DNA from: Atherinomorus stipes
Taxonomy: Eukaryota > Chordata > Actinopteri > Atheriniformes > Atherinidae
DNA length: 64,000 nt
Direction of reading: 5' to 3'
Assembly: GCA_023101725.1 (NCBI GenBank)
Contig: JALJCO010013448.1
Span: 675,001 to 739,000, forward strand
The number at the start of each line of letters is the position of its first letter. The stretch's first letter is position 1. The position numbers and the translations under genes were made by a program. Of this stretch, positions 11,804-23,039 are shown piece after piece. The notes beneath the pieces were generated by a model, which saw nothing but the letters and a program-made list of their open reading frames with translations, ran no database searches and was not told where the DNA came from.

Positions 11804-12681
11804 GGGGATTATCACGCTTACCGGAAGTTCCCGGATTTTGACACTTCCTCTTCCGGGCCATGTTAACGACAGCCGTTCCTGCTCTGTTATACTGTTAAAA
11901 TCGGATAAACTCCAAACATACTCAAGTTTTCATTCTAGACTGAAATGATACTTTCAGATGCTTGTGTGTTTTCAGCCGCACAAAGTTAGGCACGTTATCA
12001 AGCTGGCTAATGCTAACCTGCTAACACGACTGCGCAGTCTGCCAGCCACAAACAAACGTATGTCGTTTTATTATAAAGTTCGGTCCTTCACCGAGGCGAA
12101 TCGGTCGTTTTGATCCACTTCTTCCTTAGCATCACTTCAGTCTGGAATGAAAACTTGGCATTGGCGTTTATCAGATTTACAAAGTTTAACAGAGTAGTAG
12201 CTGGCGGACTACTGTTAGCAGGTTAGCATTAGCCAGCTCGATAACGTGCCTAACTTTGTGCGGCTGAAAACACACAAGCATCTGAAAACGTCTCCTTTCT
12301 TGGCAGTCCCCAGTTGTTCCACTGGAAACGGGGGGGTACAGACCCGATTTTCAGATGTTTGTGTGTTTTGAGACGCACAATGTTAAGCACGTCAGTAAAC
12401 GCTAGCTGGCTAATGCTAGCATGCTGTGAAGTGCCGGTGTTGTGCCCCACCGGCGACAAACAAATGTGTGTTTTATTATAAATTTCGGTCCTTCACCGCG
12501 GCAAATCGATCGCTTTGATCCACTTCTTCCTTAGTATCACTTCAGTCTGGAATGAAAACTTAAGTATGTTTGGAGTTTATACGATTTAAACAGTATAACA
12601 GAGCAGGAACGGCTGTCGTTAACATGGCCCGGAAGAGGAAGTGTCAAAATCCGGGAACTTCCGGTAAGCGTGATAATCCTC
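11804..12681. mobile_element. TA-flanked foldback element, copy 1 (878 bp)
   Basis: The ends are GGGGATTATCACGCTTACCG and its inverse (TGATAATCCTC), each next to TA (11802-11803 and 12682-12683). The inverted arms extend for about 150 bp. Inside, a second inverted pair surrounds a centre: a block with CAGCCGCACAAAGTTAGGCA near 11975 is mirrored near 12235-12265. The body therefore consists of nested inverted repeats. Compared with copy 2 it lacks about 245 bp just after GAAATGATACT. It is inserted a few bases after the L2 tail. The open frames inside recur in all copies but only reflect element sequence. Confidence 0.9.
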
Positions 12682-13040
12682 TATTAATATTAAAAAAGAG
12701 TGCATTTAGCAGCACCTGCAGTCAGAAGTAGCTCCACCCTGAACAGATGATGTGGAAGCAGCAGCAGGAACTCAGAACGGTGGAGTTTTTCCTGAAGAAA
12801 CTCACAAGCTGATGACCTGATAAGCCGCCTCGGCGCCCGAGCAGCAGCAAAATAAGTTCCTTACTGTTCGGGATCATGTTTCTTTGACTTTTTCCAGCTC
12901 TTCCTTCCTGACAGCCACTTAGTTTCAGGAACTTTCTAGTTTTACTTGTGATGTTTATTTCGATATTTTACACCCAAAATGGTCTTTTCTTACAGTCGCC
13001 CTTTGTTTCCTAATAAATTTAAACAATGTTTGTCTTTTTA

Positions 13041-13093
<53 letters not shown>

Positions 13094-13459
13094 GGGGGGT
13101 ATCAAACTTTTGACTCTCACATTTTTCCAGCTGAAAAGTCAATATCAGTTGATCAGAACGTACTCGGCTTCCACCAGCTGCCCCGACACTTCAAACAGCT
13201 GCACCCGAGTCTGAAAAGCGAAGGTGTTACTTTTCATTCCTGCTGCATCAAACACATATCCTCCATCAAACGTCAAACTCTTCAAACACGATGTCATCTG
13301 CTGCTGTCCGGTTGGGTTTGATGTGAGGAGGCGGAACAATACAAAGGATCTGCTCAAGGTTTGATTACCCACAACGCCCTCTGATATCTCACAATACAAC
13401 ATCTCACAGCAAATCAGCCGGATGAAAACTGACAGCGGACACATCCCTCTTCTGTCTTT
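12682..13459. other. Unique sequence with a (TG)n microsatellite
   Basis: A (TG)n run occupies about 13042-13091 and ends in seven G. The rest is unique. Overlapping open frames of 62-99 codons run through or beside the (TG)n tract and show no domain. Confidence 0.6.
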
Positions 13460-14319
13460 TCATTTATGATTTATACAACTTCAGCTACAAAAAAGCTGGA
13501 ATGCTGCAAAATGTAAATGGAGCCAAAATGTGATGATTTCCAAATCTTACCATCGTATTTTATTCCCAGTAGAACATAAACATCAAGGATGATTAAATTG
13601 TAACATTTTATCATTTGATTGAAAATTTTATGATATTTTATTGTGATTATGGATCTGATGGCAGCAACACGTCTGTAAAAAGTAGTTCCAGGATGTTTCT
13701 GGATCCTTCTCTCATGTGGTTTCTTCTCTGCATGATGGAGCTTGAACCTGTATTTGTGGGTTTCAGGGTGAACTGTGAAGTATTTCTGAGTCCATGCAGT
13801 GGTTTCCGGTAGAGAATCATATCTGCTTTAATGCAGAAGATCACCAGCATCCAGCCTTGTCCCCCTGCACACAGAGATTCCTCCTGATTCTCTCCATCTT
13901 CTGATGACATTAGATGTAGATGGAGGATCTTCAAAGTCTGAGGAACATTGTTCTGAACTTGTTCCACAACTTTTATCTCCAGTTTGTCTCAGATTAGTGA
14001 GCCTCTGTCCATCTGTCCATCTGAGAGACTCTGAAATGCTCCTTTATCCCCACTCTTGTTACTGGTCTGTTGCCAGTTAAAATCTCCTCCAACTATTAAT
14101 GTTGCACCTTTTGTTGCTTCTGTTCCAACTTTTTACAGATGTGTTGCTGCATCAGATTCACAATCAGAGAAGATTTTCCATCAAATGTTTCATCATCAGA
14201 GATGTTGTTGATGTTCTACTGGGAATAAAATATGTTGTTTACACTGCAAAAACTCAAATCTTACCAAGTATGTTTTTCTAATTTCTAGTCAAAATATCTC
14301 ATCACACTCAAAATAAGGC

Positions 14320-14943
14320 CCCGTCCACACGAAGTCAAACTCTGGCCTTAGTTGACAAATTTTTCACCAAACCAGCCTCTCATCCATACGAAGCCGGCAT
14401 TTCGGGGGTCTGTAAACTATCTTTTTTTTAATCAAGCCTTCAGAGTGGGAAGATTTTGAAACGCCGTTTTCGCGGTTCCATCTTGAAGCTCTGACCGCAT
14501 TTTTTTTTCTTACACGCATGCGTCATAGCTTCGCCTCTAAACACGCATGCGCTACACTCAGCATCACAACAACAATAGCACCGTCGTTGAATGTTTGCTG
14601 CTCGTACCTGTTCGCACATTCGTACTTGCTGCCATCTTTTCGGTTTGGTTGTTCAACCTTCTTCTTTTTGGGAGTTTCTGGCGGATCGCAACCGTAGATC
14701 GGAGCATTCGGTTTGGTTGTTTAACGTTGTATAGATATTTCTGCACATGCTCAGTACTTCATAGCCTGTTTTCACCTATTTTTGCTTTAGCACCACAGCG
14801 CCACTTTCAGGCCTGGCATATATTTTGCAGCGTTTCCATACATTCATGTGGTTGACCACATTTATTTTACGTCTCCATCTTTAGGACAAACAGTCCAGAA
14901 AATATGAGCGTTTCGTGTTCATTTTGACTTTGTGTGGACATAG
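14320..14943. mobile_element. DNA element with GTCCACAC-type inverted ends
   Basis: The left end is CCCCGTCCACACGAAGTCAA and the right end reads TTGACTTTGTGTGGACATAG. They are inverted repeats of about 18 bp with two or three changes. The interior holds a 102-codon open frame (14547-14855) with no recognisable domain. No transposase is seen. Confidence 0.55.
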
Positions 14944-15589
14944 TGAAAATTACCTAAAGAGAAGCATTTCAGTGACACTTAAAGGCCTCCTTCCACTGAA
15001 AACCCGTTTAACTTGCTCCTTCTGAAATACGGAGGGTTTCCCCTTGTTTACTTACACATGCTGACTTGCTAGCGTTGCGTTCCCCCCAGTCGGCTGTGCT
15101 TTCTCATCAGAGAAACAATACGAAGAAAAGAGCGAATCGGGAACAGCCTTGCACTTCTACGTCACATTGCAAATAGCGTATCCCACGTGGGGTTTCTATC
15201 TGTCCATTGGAAGGCAGGTAACCCTCCACTACACACTAGAAGTAAAGACAGCACGACTGTAGCTTCGGAGTTGAGAAGCTAATTAGCTAACTGTTTGTTA
15301 GCATGGCGGAACAAACTTGTTTGTCGGCTCTATTTCCTGTCTGTAACAAAATAAGAGCGGAGGGCGGAGCTTCCTTCATACACTGATGGGAGGCAGCCAA
15401 TCAGACAGAAATTCATGAGAAGGACCCGGAAAAGCTGCCGTTGGACCACAAGCCTCTCTTCTAGTATACAAATACAGCTGGATACAAAGATACCAGAAGG
15501 TTTTTTTTTAAACAGAAACGATGCAGAATGCATTCAATAATAATGGAGAACACAGAAATATTAATGAAATGACCATGGAAGTACAACTT
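14944..15589. other. Unclassified insertion, possibly a further element
   Basis: This lies between the two parts of the MITE at 14241-15690, so it must be inserted sequence. It contains the words CTTAAAGGCCTCCTTCCACT near 14979 and GTTAGCATGGCGGAACAAAC near 15297. I see no clear terminal repeats and no gene. Confidence 0.4.
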
Positions 15590-15751
15590 TAAGAACTTGT
15601 TTTGAGGCAATATAGGAAAACTTATCAAGAAAATTTCGCCTGTTCTATGCCAGAATTGGCAAGAAAAAAAAAAAAAACAGCAGAACATAAACAACACATT
15701 TTATTCCCAGTTTACTTGTTCTACTGGGAATAAAACATGTTGTTTATGTTC

Positions 15752-16331
15752 TAATGCACACTCAAAAACAGAGGTACCAGTTTGTACCTAAAAGGGTCCA
15801 AAGCTTGTAAGGGGGGGGGGGGGGGGGGGGGGGGGTTCCTTTCTGAAAGACATTTCTGTACCTTCATGGTCCATTTTTGTACCTTATCAAGCTGTATGAG
15901 TTAATAAAGTACAATTAAGCCAATTAAAGATGATGAATAAAAGTCAATAAAATAGAGATTATGACAACAATCAAAGATGCTAATAATAAATGAATAATTA
16001 TTATAGAAATATTAGGCCAAACACATATATAATTATGCATATAATTATTACTATGATTATTATGAACATTATGAAAAGCATAATATAACAACTTTAATTA
16101 TACTACTGTTTAGAAGTACTGCTATTTATAGTTGTTGTACAAGCTACACACATTTTTCAATGCTGCAGGTACACTTTTTGTACTTTATATGACTTTGGCC
16201 CTTTTTCATAGTATATAGGTACTTCTGGCCTCATAAGGACCAATATTGTACTTTTGAGAGAACATTTGTAAAAAATGTACGTACAGGTACAGAAATGTTC
16301 CTGTCTCGTGCCTCTATGTTTGAGTGTGTGG
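15752..16331. mobile_element. MITE with CACACTCAAAAACAGAGGTAC ends and a 25-G run
   Basis: The left end CACACTCAAAAACAGAGGTA (15753) is mirrored by GTGCCTCTATGTTTGAGTGTG (to 16329), an imperfect 21-bp inverted repeat. The words GTACC and GTACTT are scattered through both arms. A run of 25 G at 15811-15835 interrupts the left arm. On either side lie near-copies of TTCTACTGGGAATAAAACATG, the sequence of the host transposon. Confidence 0.7.
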
Positions 16332-16457
16332 GAATAAAACATGTTCATGTTCTACTGGGGATAAAATGTGTCAGGGTTAAATTTAGATTTGGAAATCGTT
16401 AAACTGAATTTATCCATATTTCACACATCATCCCAGCTTTTATGAAACTGGGTTTTT

Positions 16458-18060
16458 TCCAGTTTCCCAGCAGAAGTTAACGAAGCTCTGTGGACCAGAG
16501 TTCGGAGTCAGTGTTGAAAACTGTGTCTTCTGTGATGAAGACGTACTTGTTGCAGCATTTGGCTGCTGCACCTGTGGGCCCGAGCGGGAAACCACTAATA
16601 CAGCTGTTGACTGGCCCTCTAATGGCCGACCCGTTTACACAGAAATCAATCCATTTGAACTGCGTACAGTTTGCTGCACTGCTCTACTTTTGGCTTCTCT
16701 CTATTTTTCCAAACAAAAATGGACACAAGCGTCTCTGGTTTCGCTCCGGAGGCCCGGCGGTGGACGCCCGCAGCCCCCACGCAGAAACCCAGCTCCAGTC
16801 CAATTTGCTGCAGGTTTCCCTGAGGAGAGAAGCGGTGTTGATTTTGGCACGCGCTCCCAGATCCAACCAACAAATCCTGCCTTTTTTTTCCAGACATGTT
16901 GGCTCAGGAGAGGGCTGGGGAAGAAGAGGAGGAAGAAGAGAAAGAAAGGAGGGAGCGAGAGGGGAGGGGGGCACTGCCTCGGGGCTGGAGGGAGATATTG
17001 TATGCATGTGCACTCAAGCACAAGGTTCGCGGCCAGCTGCTTAAGGATTTTTCTGGGGAGTCAAGATTATCCACAGAGTCAATAGAGAGAGGGAGGAAGA
17101 AGGAGAGAGCAACTCAATCCTGCCGGGGTAACAGAGAGACACTGTCAGCACTGTTCCCCCCCCCCCACCTCCACTCTTTGTTTGGACCCAGGCAAACAAC
17201 CACTCATACTAAAGATCTGTGAGAATATCTGCTTCCACCGAGTCCATTTTAAATTCAATACACACCGATAAACCTCCGCTGATCGCTCCGGCCTTCAGGA
17301 GGGGGGGGGGGCGACAGAATTAACATTCTGCGTAGGAATCCTCTCAAAACTCACAATCATCCTCATCTTCTTTTATTTCACTCAAAGAATAACGACGTCT
17401 TCTGGGATGCTGTTATCTCCGTCTCCTCTAACCTCCGTTTAAGGTGCAGATCAGCATCCTGGGGTGAAACGGAGCGGGGGGGGGGTGCCAAGGTCGCAGC
17501 TCTGCATTTTCACAGCCACGGTTGTCAAAGGCTGAAAGCAGCCGAGCCCCCGAATCACCTTCTGGCGATGCGGTGGAAGTGCTAAAGGTAACGGGAGGGA
17601 CGGACCGGCGAGGGGGGAGTCTGCATTTCACTGATACCGAACCACACCAGCCGGCACGCTCTGGATAAGTGTGAGGGGCAGGCTGCGGAGCCCCCTGAGC
17701 CGGAGCGGAGCTGGAATAAAACCGCTCCTCGGGGCCTCCTCATGCAAAGCCGCTTAGCAAAGCCAGTTACCTCCAGCCTCCAGTCGGCGGTTCGCTGGGA
17801 AACTTCAGCATTCCTGACGCCTCCGAGCTGCAGGTTGCTGAAGAGGCTTTCTGGGTGCTCCCGGTGGACTCGCGGCTCATTCAGGCAGCTTTTTAAGGGC
17901 TTTGTCAGACAGGAATGTAGATTGGAGTCTTACACAACCTTTCCCAGGGGTCACTGCTCGGATCTGCCGCAGCTTTTGTTGGCACACCTGGATGATGGAG
18001 CCTTGACAGAGCAGCAAGCTCCTGTTTCAGCTGCGGTGGCTCCAAGAGAAAAAAGACTAC
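16458..18060. other. Unique GC-rich sequence, no exon supported
   Basis: Unique sequence with a purine-rich stretch at 16896-16970 (GAGGAAGAAGAG-type words), C- and G-runs near 17156, 17300 and 17475, and a mixed GC-rich flank. The largest frame, 184 codons at 16490-17044, begins at the transposon edge, runs through the purine tract and has no domain. Overlapping frames exist on both strands. I do not support a gene. It could hold promoter-like or conserved non-coding sequence, but nothing decisive is visible. Confidence 0.5.
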
Positions 18061-18071
18061 TCTCCTCAGCA

Positions 18072-18080
18072 TGGTGTGTG

Positions 18081-18114
<34 letters not shown>

Positions 18115-18124
18115 GGGGGGGGGG
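18072..18124. repeat. (TG)n microsatellite ending in a G-run
   Basis: Alternating TG from about 18074 to 18113, with one C, is followed by about eleven G. A simple repeat that opens two chance frames on the two strands. Confidence 0.95.
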
Positions 18125-18271
18125 TCAGTGAAGATATACAACGGACACCAGAGAGAGGAAACATATTCACACTGATGAATTTAAGAAAAATTAAATGTGT
18201 ATGTTTTAACAACTGGGGTTGTCTTACAAAATTTCTTATGTCTGTCTAAAGTTTCACATTCATCAAAGCAT

Positions 18272-18438
18272 TCTGGGCTGCACGGTGGTTCGCACCGCAG
18301 ACTCATGGTGAGAAGATCACTGGTTCGAGTCCCAGCTGGGGAGGGGTTTGAACAATTCCAACAGTTTGCATGTTCTTCTGTGTATGCGTGGGTTCTCTCC
18401 GGCTTCCTCCCACCATCCAAAGACATGGAATTAGGTAG
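18272..18438 (+). mobile_element. tRNA-derived SINE, 5' part
   Basis: The head reads GGGCTGCACGGTGGTTCGCA. A B-box-like TGGTTCGAGTCCCAGCTGGG follows near 18322, then GTTTGCATGTTCTTCTGTGT, GCGTGGGTTCTCTCCGGCTT and CCATCCAAAGACATGGAATT. This order matches a tRNA-derived repeat common in fish genomes. It breaks off at TTAGGTAGG, where the GATGAAGATGATGATGCAG array begins. The 3' half is therefore missing or replaced by the array. Confidence 0.75.
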
Positions 18439-19062
18439 GATGAAGATGATGATGCAGTAGGATGAAGATGATGATGAAATACAGGTAGGATGAAGATGAT
18501 GATGCAGTAGGTAGGATGAAGATGATGATGCAGTAGGTAGGATGAAGATGATGATGCAGTACAGGTAGGATGAAGATGACAATGCAGTACAGGTATGATG
18601 AAGATGATGATGCAGTAGGATGAAGATGATGATGAAATACAGGTAGGATGAAGATGATGATGCAGTAGGTAGGATGATGATGACGATTAAGTAGGTAGGA
18701 TGAAGATGATGATGCAGTAGGATGAAGATGATGATGCAGTACAGGTATGATGAAGATGATGATGAAATACAGGTAGGATGAAGATGACGATGCAGTAGGT
18801 AGGATGACGATGACGATTAAGTAGGTAGGATGAAGATGACGATGCAGTACAGGTCGGATGAAGATGATGATGCAGTACAGGTATGATGAAGATGATGATG
18901 AAATACAGGTAGGATGAAGATGACGATGCAGTACAGGTATGATGAAGATGACGATGAAATACAGGTAGGATGAAGATGACGATGAAATACAGGTACGATG
19001 AAGATGATGATGAAATACAGGTAGGATGAAGATGATGCAGTACAGGTCAGATGAAGATGATG
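18436..19062 (+). repeat. GATGAAGATGATGATGCAG minisatellite
   Basis: Units consist of GTAGGATGAAGATGATGATG plus CAGTA, or AAATACAG in place of CAGTA. Unit length varies, about 18 to 29 bp, and some units have GACGATG for GATGATG. About 25 units. The array starts directly at the end of the SINE head, and the junction word TTAGGTAGGATGAAG is shared with the SINE. It ends near AGATGATGATGCAGCTCATT. Confidence 0.93.
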
Positions 19063-20072
19063 ATGCAGCTCATTTCCATGATGAAGGCAGACCTTCATCA
19101 TCACAGTAGAAATAGACGATGCTCCATCTGCATATCCATCCGCATCAGCTGCTTCGTGCGCAGCCTGAACGAGTTTGTTTTGGGAAAATCTCCCCGTTTA
19201 CTGCGTCTAATCTTAGCTATCAGACCGGACGGGCCCACATGTTACCTGTACAAACAAACAGCTGAGTGAGAACGCTGCCCTCAACCACTAAGTGCCGTAT
19301 CCCTGCACAGAAATGCTGGAAGTCTGAAAATAGCCCCAAGGCTCCTGCTGTTATTGTAGGGATTGAGGTGGATGATGCAGAAACCATTCGGAGGCCACAG
19401 CGGGATGGTGCTGGACCAGGCTTTGTTTGGATAAATACATTCACAGATTACACGGTTTGCCAAAGTACAGCCACTTGTTTTTGTCTGTTCAGACTCCGGG
19501 GCAGCTTTTCTGTGAAACAGAACCAAACCAGGCCTGTGTGTGTTTAAAACGTCCACCTGGAAGAAAAACATGCTGCTCAGAGCCACAGATGTGATGAAGA
19601 ATCAAGTCCTCAAAGACTTAAACTGGAAATCGTGAAGCAAAGCTAGCTGGGTGTTGCCAGGTCTGCTACTCTGCCTCAGGCTGATCGTGGGTCCTGACCA
19701 CTTGGCTACAGGGACGTCAGTTTGGCCGAATAGTCAGCAAGTATGCTTCTTACCCGGGGAGAGCGGGGTTCAAACCCCGCCCAGGCCCTCCTTCCTGCCA
19801 CATAAGCTGAATAATTATCTGCAGGAGCTTCTGAATATGCTCTGCTGTTTGAGTCTTGCACAGATGTTTCATTAGTAACCTCCAAGTGCAAACAGCAGCA
19901 GAATTACGCCTGTTTTCAGGGCTCCAGACTCACTTTTTTCATCAGTGGCCTCTAACTTAAATTTTTAGGAGCACAAGCAGAAACTTTAGGGGCGCACATC
20001 AAAATCGACTTGCAAAGCAAATATTCCCATTTTCTCCCATTTTCACTGTATTACTGATAAATACCTGAACAA
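19063..20072. other. Unique sequence with a tRNA-like remnant
   Basis: No exon is supported. Open frames of 93-101 codons at 19266-19586 overlap on opposite strands and have no domain. A tRNA-like segment at about 19717-19790 is listed separately. The sequence next to the foldback element at 20073 is unremarkable. Confidence 0.55.
19717..19790 (+). pseudogene. tRNA-like remnant or SINE head
   Basis: An A-box-like TTTGGCCGAATAGTCAGCAA is followed 40 bases later by a B-box-like GCGGGGTTCAAACCCCGCCC. The spacing fits a tRNA or tRNA-derived SINE head. The T-stem does not pair in the standard register and no clear acceptor stem closes the structure. I therefore call it a remnant, not a tRNA gene. 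Confidence 0.35.
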
Positions 20073-20074
20073 TA

Positions 20075-21197
20075 GGGGATTATCACGCTTACCGGAAGTT
20101 CCCGGATTTTGGGCACTTCCTCTTCCGGGCCATGTTAACGACAGCCGTTCCTGCTCTGTTATACTGTTTAAATCGGATAAACTCCAAACATACTCAAGTT
20201 TTCATTCTAGACTGAAATGATACTAAGGAAGAAGTGGATCAAAGCGATCGATTTGCCGCGGTGAAGGGCCGAACTTTATAATAAAACACATGTTTGTTTG
20301 TCGCCGGTGGGGCACAACACCGGCACTTCACAGCATGCTAGCATTAGCCAGCTAGCGTTTACTGACGTGCTTAACATTGTGCGTCTTAAAACACACAAAC
20401 ATCTGAAAATCGGGTCTGTACCCCCCCCGTTTCCAGTGGAACAACTGGGGACTGCCAAGAAAGGAGACGCTTTCAGATGCTTGTGTGTTTTCAGCCGCAC
20501 AAAGTTAGGCACGTTATCGAGCTGGCTAATGCTAACCTGCTAACACGACTGTATAGTCTGCCAGCCACAAACAAACGTGTGTCGTTTTATTATAAAGTTC
20601 GGTCCTTCACCGCGGCGAATCGGTCGTTTTGATCCACTTCTTCCTTAGTATCACTTCAGTCTGGAATGAAAACTTGGCATTGGCGTTTATCCGATTAACA
20701 AAGTTTAACAGAGTAGTAGCTGGCGGACTACTGTTAGCCAGTTAGCATTAGCCAGCTTGATGACGTGCCTAACTTTGTGCGGCTGAAAACACACAAGCAT
20801 CTGAAAGCGTCTCCTTTCTTGGCAGTCCCCAGTTGTTCCACTGGAAACGGGGGGTACAGACCCGATTTTCAGATGTATGTGTGTTTTAAGACGCAAAAAG
20901 TTAAGCACGTTGGTAAATGCTAGCTGGCTAATGCTAGCATGCCGTGTTGTGCCCCACCGGCTACAAACAAACTTGCTACGTTGTTTTATTATAAAGTTCG
21001 GCCCTTCACTCTGGAGAATCGCTTTGATCCACTTCTTCCTTAGTATCACTTCAGTCTGGAATCAGTGAAAATTTCAGTAGGGTTGGCGTTTATTCACGTT
21101 ATCTACGAAGTAAAGCAGGGACATTGAACTGGACCGGAAGTGGGCCGTATAAGTGTTTCAAACCGGAAGTTCGGAACACGGAATCGTGATAATCCCC
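20075..21197. mobile_element. TA-flanked foldback element, copy 2 (1123 bp)
   Basis: This is the longest copy. Ends are GGGGATTATCACG (20075) and CGTGATAATCCCC (to 21197), flanked by TA at 20073-20074 and 21198-21199. It keeps the left block missing from copy 1: GGATCAAAGCGATCGATTTG, CCGGTGGGGCACAACACCGG and GTTTCCAGTGGAACAACTGG. The same blocks appear inverted in the right half (GGCAGTCCCCAGTTGTTCCA near 20820, GATCCACTTCTTCCTTAGTA near 21025). The element can thus fold on itself over most of its length. Its right terminal arm has diverged from the left beyond about 15 bp. Confidence 0.92.
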
Positions 21198-21985
21198 TAT
21201 AAATGCAGAAACGACAATGTTCACAGGTAATGGGACATTTATCTGTGTTCACTCAAAGTGTCATGTTTTAGTTGTTGGTGCCAGTTTTATCAGCTAATTT
21301 TTTGTTCCTGGCATGTTGGGGGTGATGCAACGGATCAATGAACTCACAGTTTAGATCAGTTTATGGTTTGAGTCACAGATCGGATCGGCAAAAGAGACAA
21401 ATGACAAATTTACCTCTCTAATTACTTATTTAGTCATGTAATTAAGTATTTTTCCTGTGAAAATCATTCAATTCAAGACTCATTCCACTCAACTGTAAGA
21501 AAAAAAATAGTGTTAAGTAATTGATGATAATGGGATTAGGAACAGATGACAAAATTACAAGTCACTCAACAACAATGATGGTCCATGATGAAAAACACTG
21601 ACTGAGACGTGATGTTTACTGTACAAAGTTCAGGATTGCAAATCTGCATCTTTTATTTTGAAATTTACATGCTTCTGTGTCTGATTTTCTATCTTTTTGC
21701 TGAGAGCTTGATGCTCTCTGGAAGCGTGCTCTGTCAAAAATGGAGATGCTGCGACGACACGCCTCTGTGAAGTAAACTGTTTACTTAAAAATGGCCATGT
21801 TTTGCTTTCTAGTGTCGCCTTTACTGACCGTTAATTCTGTTAGCAACTAAATGTGTTAAATAGACTAAAAATATAAAAACAAAAAATGGCAAATTTATTG
21901 GTTGCACATGCGCGCATAGATGAAAAATTTACTCACAGTCTCACATTTTAGTTGCAAAATGCGACCAGTCGCAGTTCCACATCTA
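21198..21985. other. Unique AT-rich sequence, no gene seen
   Basis: No exon and no repeat family that I can name. Ordinary intergenic sequence between the foldback element and a TTAA element fragment. Confidence 0.5.
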
Positions 21986-21986
21986 G

Positions 21987-22504
21987 CTGCCGCGACAGAC
22001 GAGATCACGCGTTCTCTTTTTCTTTCTTTCTTTGTTTTAAATCAATAGCCACCCCCTCTTGTGTTTGTCCACAACTCGGTCGCACTTAGCACAATGTAGA
22101 CGGTGAATTTCTTCTTCTACACTTGCATTATCGTCAGAGTAGGCGCTGAACGCCTCATCTTCTGTAGTGTCGTGAACTCGCACAAACGCACAAATAGAAA
22201 GTGCAATGTTCTACTGTTTAAGTTTTAAAAATGTACTAAATGATGTGGTTTCCAGTAAATTCTGGACGCTACCCACTCAGGACACTTGGATTACATTGGA
22301 CGAGCAGTATGGAGGAATATTGACAAGTTTTTGAATATTGACTGTTAGGGACCTTTTTGGTTCTGTCGCCGGTCACCTCCATTATATGAAAGTCAGTCGA
22401 TAACAACCCCCCCCCCCCCCCAAACCTGAAATGCTCCAGAGTCTTGCTCAGCATGAGGGTGAGCAGAAGATGAAGGACCATCGTTCTGTGGGTGTACTAT
22501 CCCT
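21987..22504. mobile_element. Half copy of the TTAA foldback element
   Basis: CAGACGAGATCACGCGTTCT at about 21998, TGTTTGTCCACAACTCGG, CTTCTTCTACACTTGCATTA, CAGTAAATTCTGGACGCTAC and TGGACGAGCAGTATGGAGGA follow in the same order as in the complete element at 56640-57516. This is its right half. It ends GGTGTACTATCCC next to TTAA at 22505-22508. A run of about 15 C sits near 22409. The left half is missing. Confidence 0.85.
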
Positions 22505-22508
22505 TTAA

Positions 22509-23025
22509 AGGTACAGTATGTGAGAATTGCTGACATCTACTGGTAAAAATGGGTATTTGAAAGAAAAGATATTTTCTTTCAAATAACTTCAATATTCCAA
22601 GCACTGTTGTGAATGTACGGTGGCCGTTAGTGGCCAAAATTCTTCTAGACTTAAAGATGTTTTCATGTGTGAGAGGTTCCAGTGGTCTCAGGTGGAGCTA
22701 TGACTGGACTGGACGTTTAAGGCATTACTGATCCCAAACAGTGCTTTAACTCCCATTAAAAAAAAAAAGCTTGTACGGCACCTTGGGTTCTTCATACACA
22801 TTGTTTTTTTTTTTCATTCAGGGACACCGTAGTAAAAATAGTGGCACAAATATGGCAGCCTCCATATGTGCACCACCCAGCAAGTAGATATAAATGAGTC
22901 ATTCTAAGAAAATAAACATGTAACAGCTGTTCTAGTGCAGCGATAACACATCAATAGAAACACAGTTTTTAATTTGTATCACATTTTTATGACACTGAGC
23001 TTTGATTTTTTCACATACTGTACCT
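22509..23025. mobile_element. 517-bp element between TTAA sites
   Basis: Inverted ends are AGGTACAGTATGTGAGAATT (from 22509) and TTTTTCACATACTGTACCT (to 23025), with TTAA at 22505-22508 and 23026-23029. A TTAA target is typical of Kolobok and piggyBac elements. The left TTAA is also the right boundary of the preceding element half copy, so the two elements share a target site. No coding capacity. Confidence 0.85.
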
Positions 23026-23039
23026 TTAAAAGAGCCTGC

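Larger units (their letters stand above)
14241..15690. mobile_element. MITE with ACACTGCAAAAACTCAAATC end, itself interrupted
   Basis: The left end (14241-14319) carries ATCTTACCAAGTATG and TAGTCAAAATATCTCATCAC. The inner and right part reappears at 15590-15690 with GAACTTGTTTTGAGGCAATA and AAAACTTATCAAGAAAAT. I recognise these as the two parts of one common fish MITE. The 1.27 kb between them is later insertion, including 14320-14943. The exact right end is blurred by an A-run at 15664-15677. Confidence 0.6.
13460..16457. mobile_element. Fish DNA-transposon relic split by later insertions
   Basis: The first part (13460-14240) contains GTCCATGCAGTGGTTTCC, TTCAAAGTCTGAGGAACATT and TTGTTCCACAACTTTT, the antisense of a transposase region of a DNA transposon I recognise as widespread in fish. 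The matching far end lies at 16380-16457, with CATCATCCCAGCTTTTATGA and AACTGGGTTTTTTCC. So roughly 2 kb of other elements (14241-16330) has entered the copy. Partial relatives are at 30.5-30.8 and 54.2/55.0 kb. Family name uncertain, possibly a Tc/mariner-related type. Confidence 0.65.

Noticed and set aside
12250..12459. Conserved small protein, because similar frames occur near 12.3, 20.3 and 60.9 kb
   Set aside because: All three are inside copies of the same foldback element; similarity is due to the element, and the two strands are alike because the element is palindromic.
13460..16457. Active transposase gene
   Set aside because: The recognised transposase-region words are antisense fragments with many breaks; no continuous frame remains.
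16490..17085. 184- and 131-codon frames on plus, 109 and 106 on minus
   Set aside because: They overlap one another in several frames, start at the transposon edge and end in a purine-rich tract; no domain or splice context.
19717..19790. Functional tRNA gene
   Set aside because: A- and B-box-like words are present, but the T-stem does not pair in register and no acceptor stem closes it.
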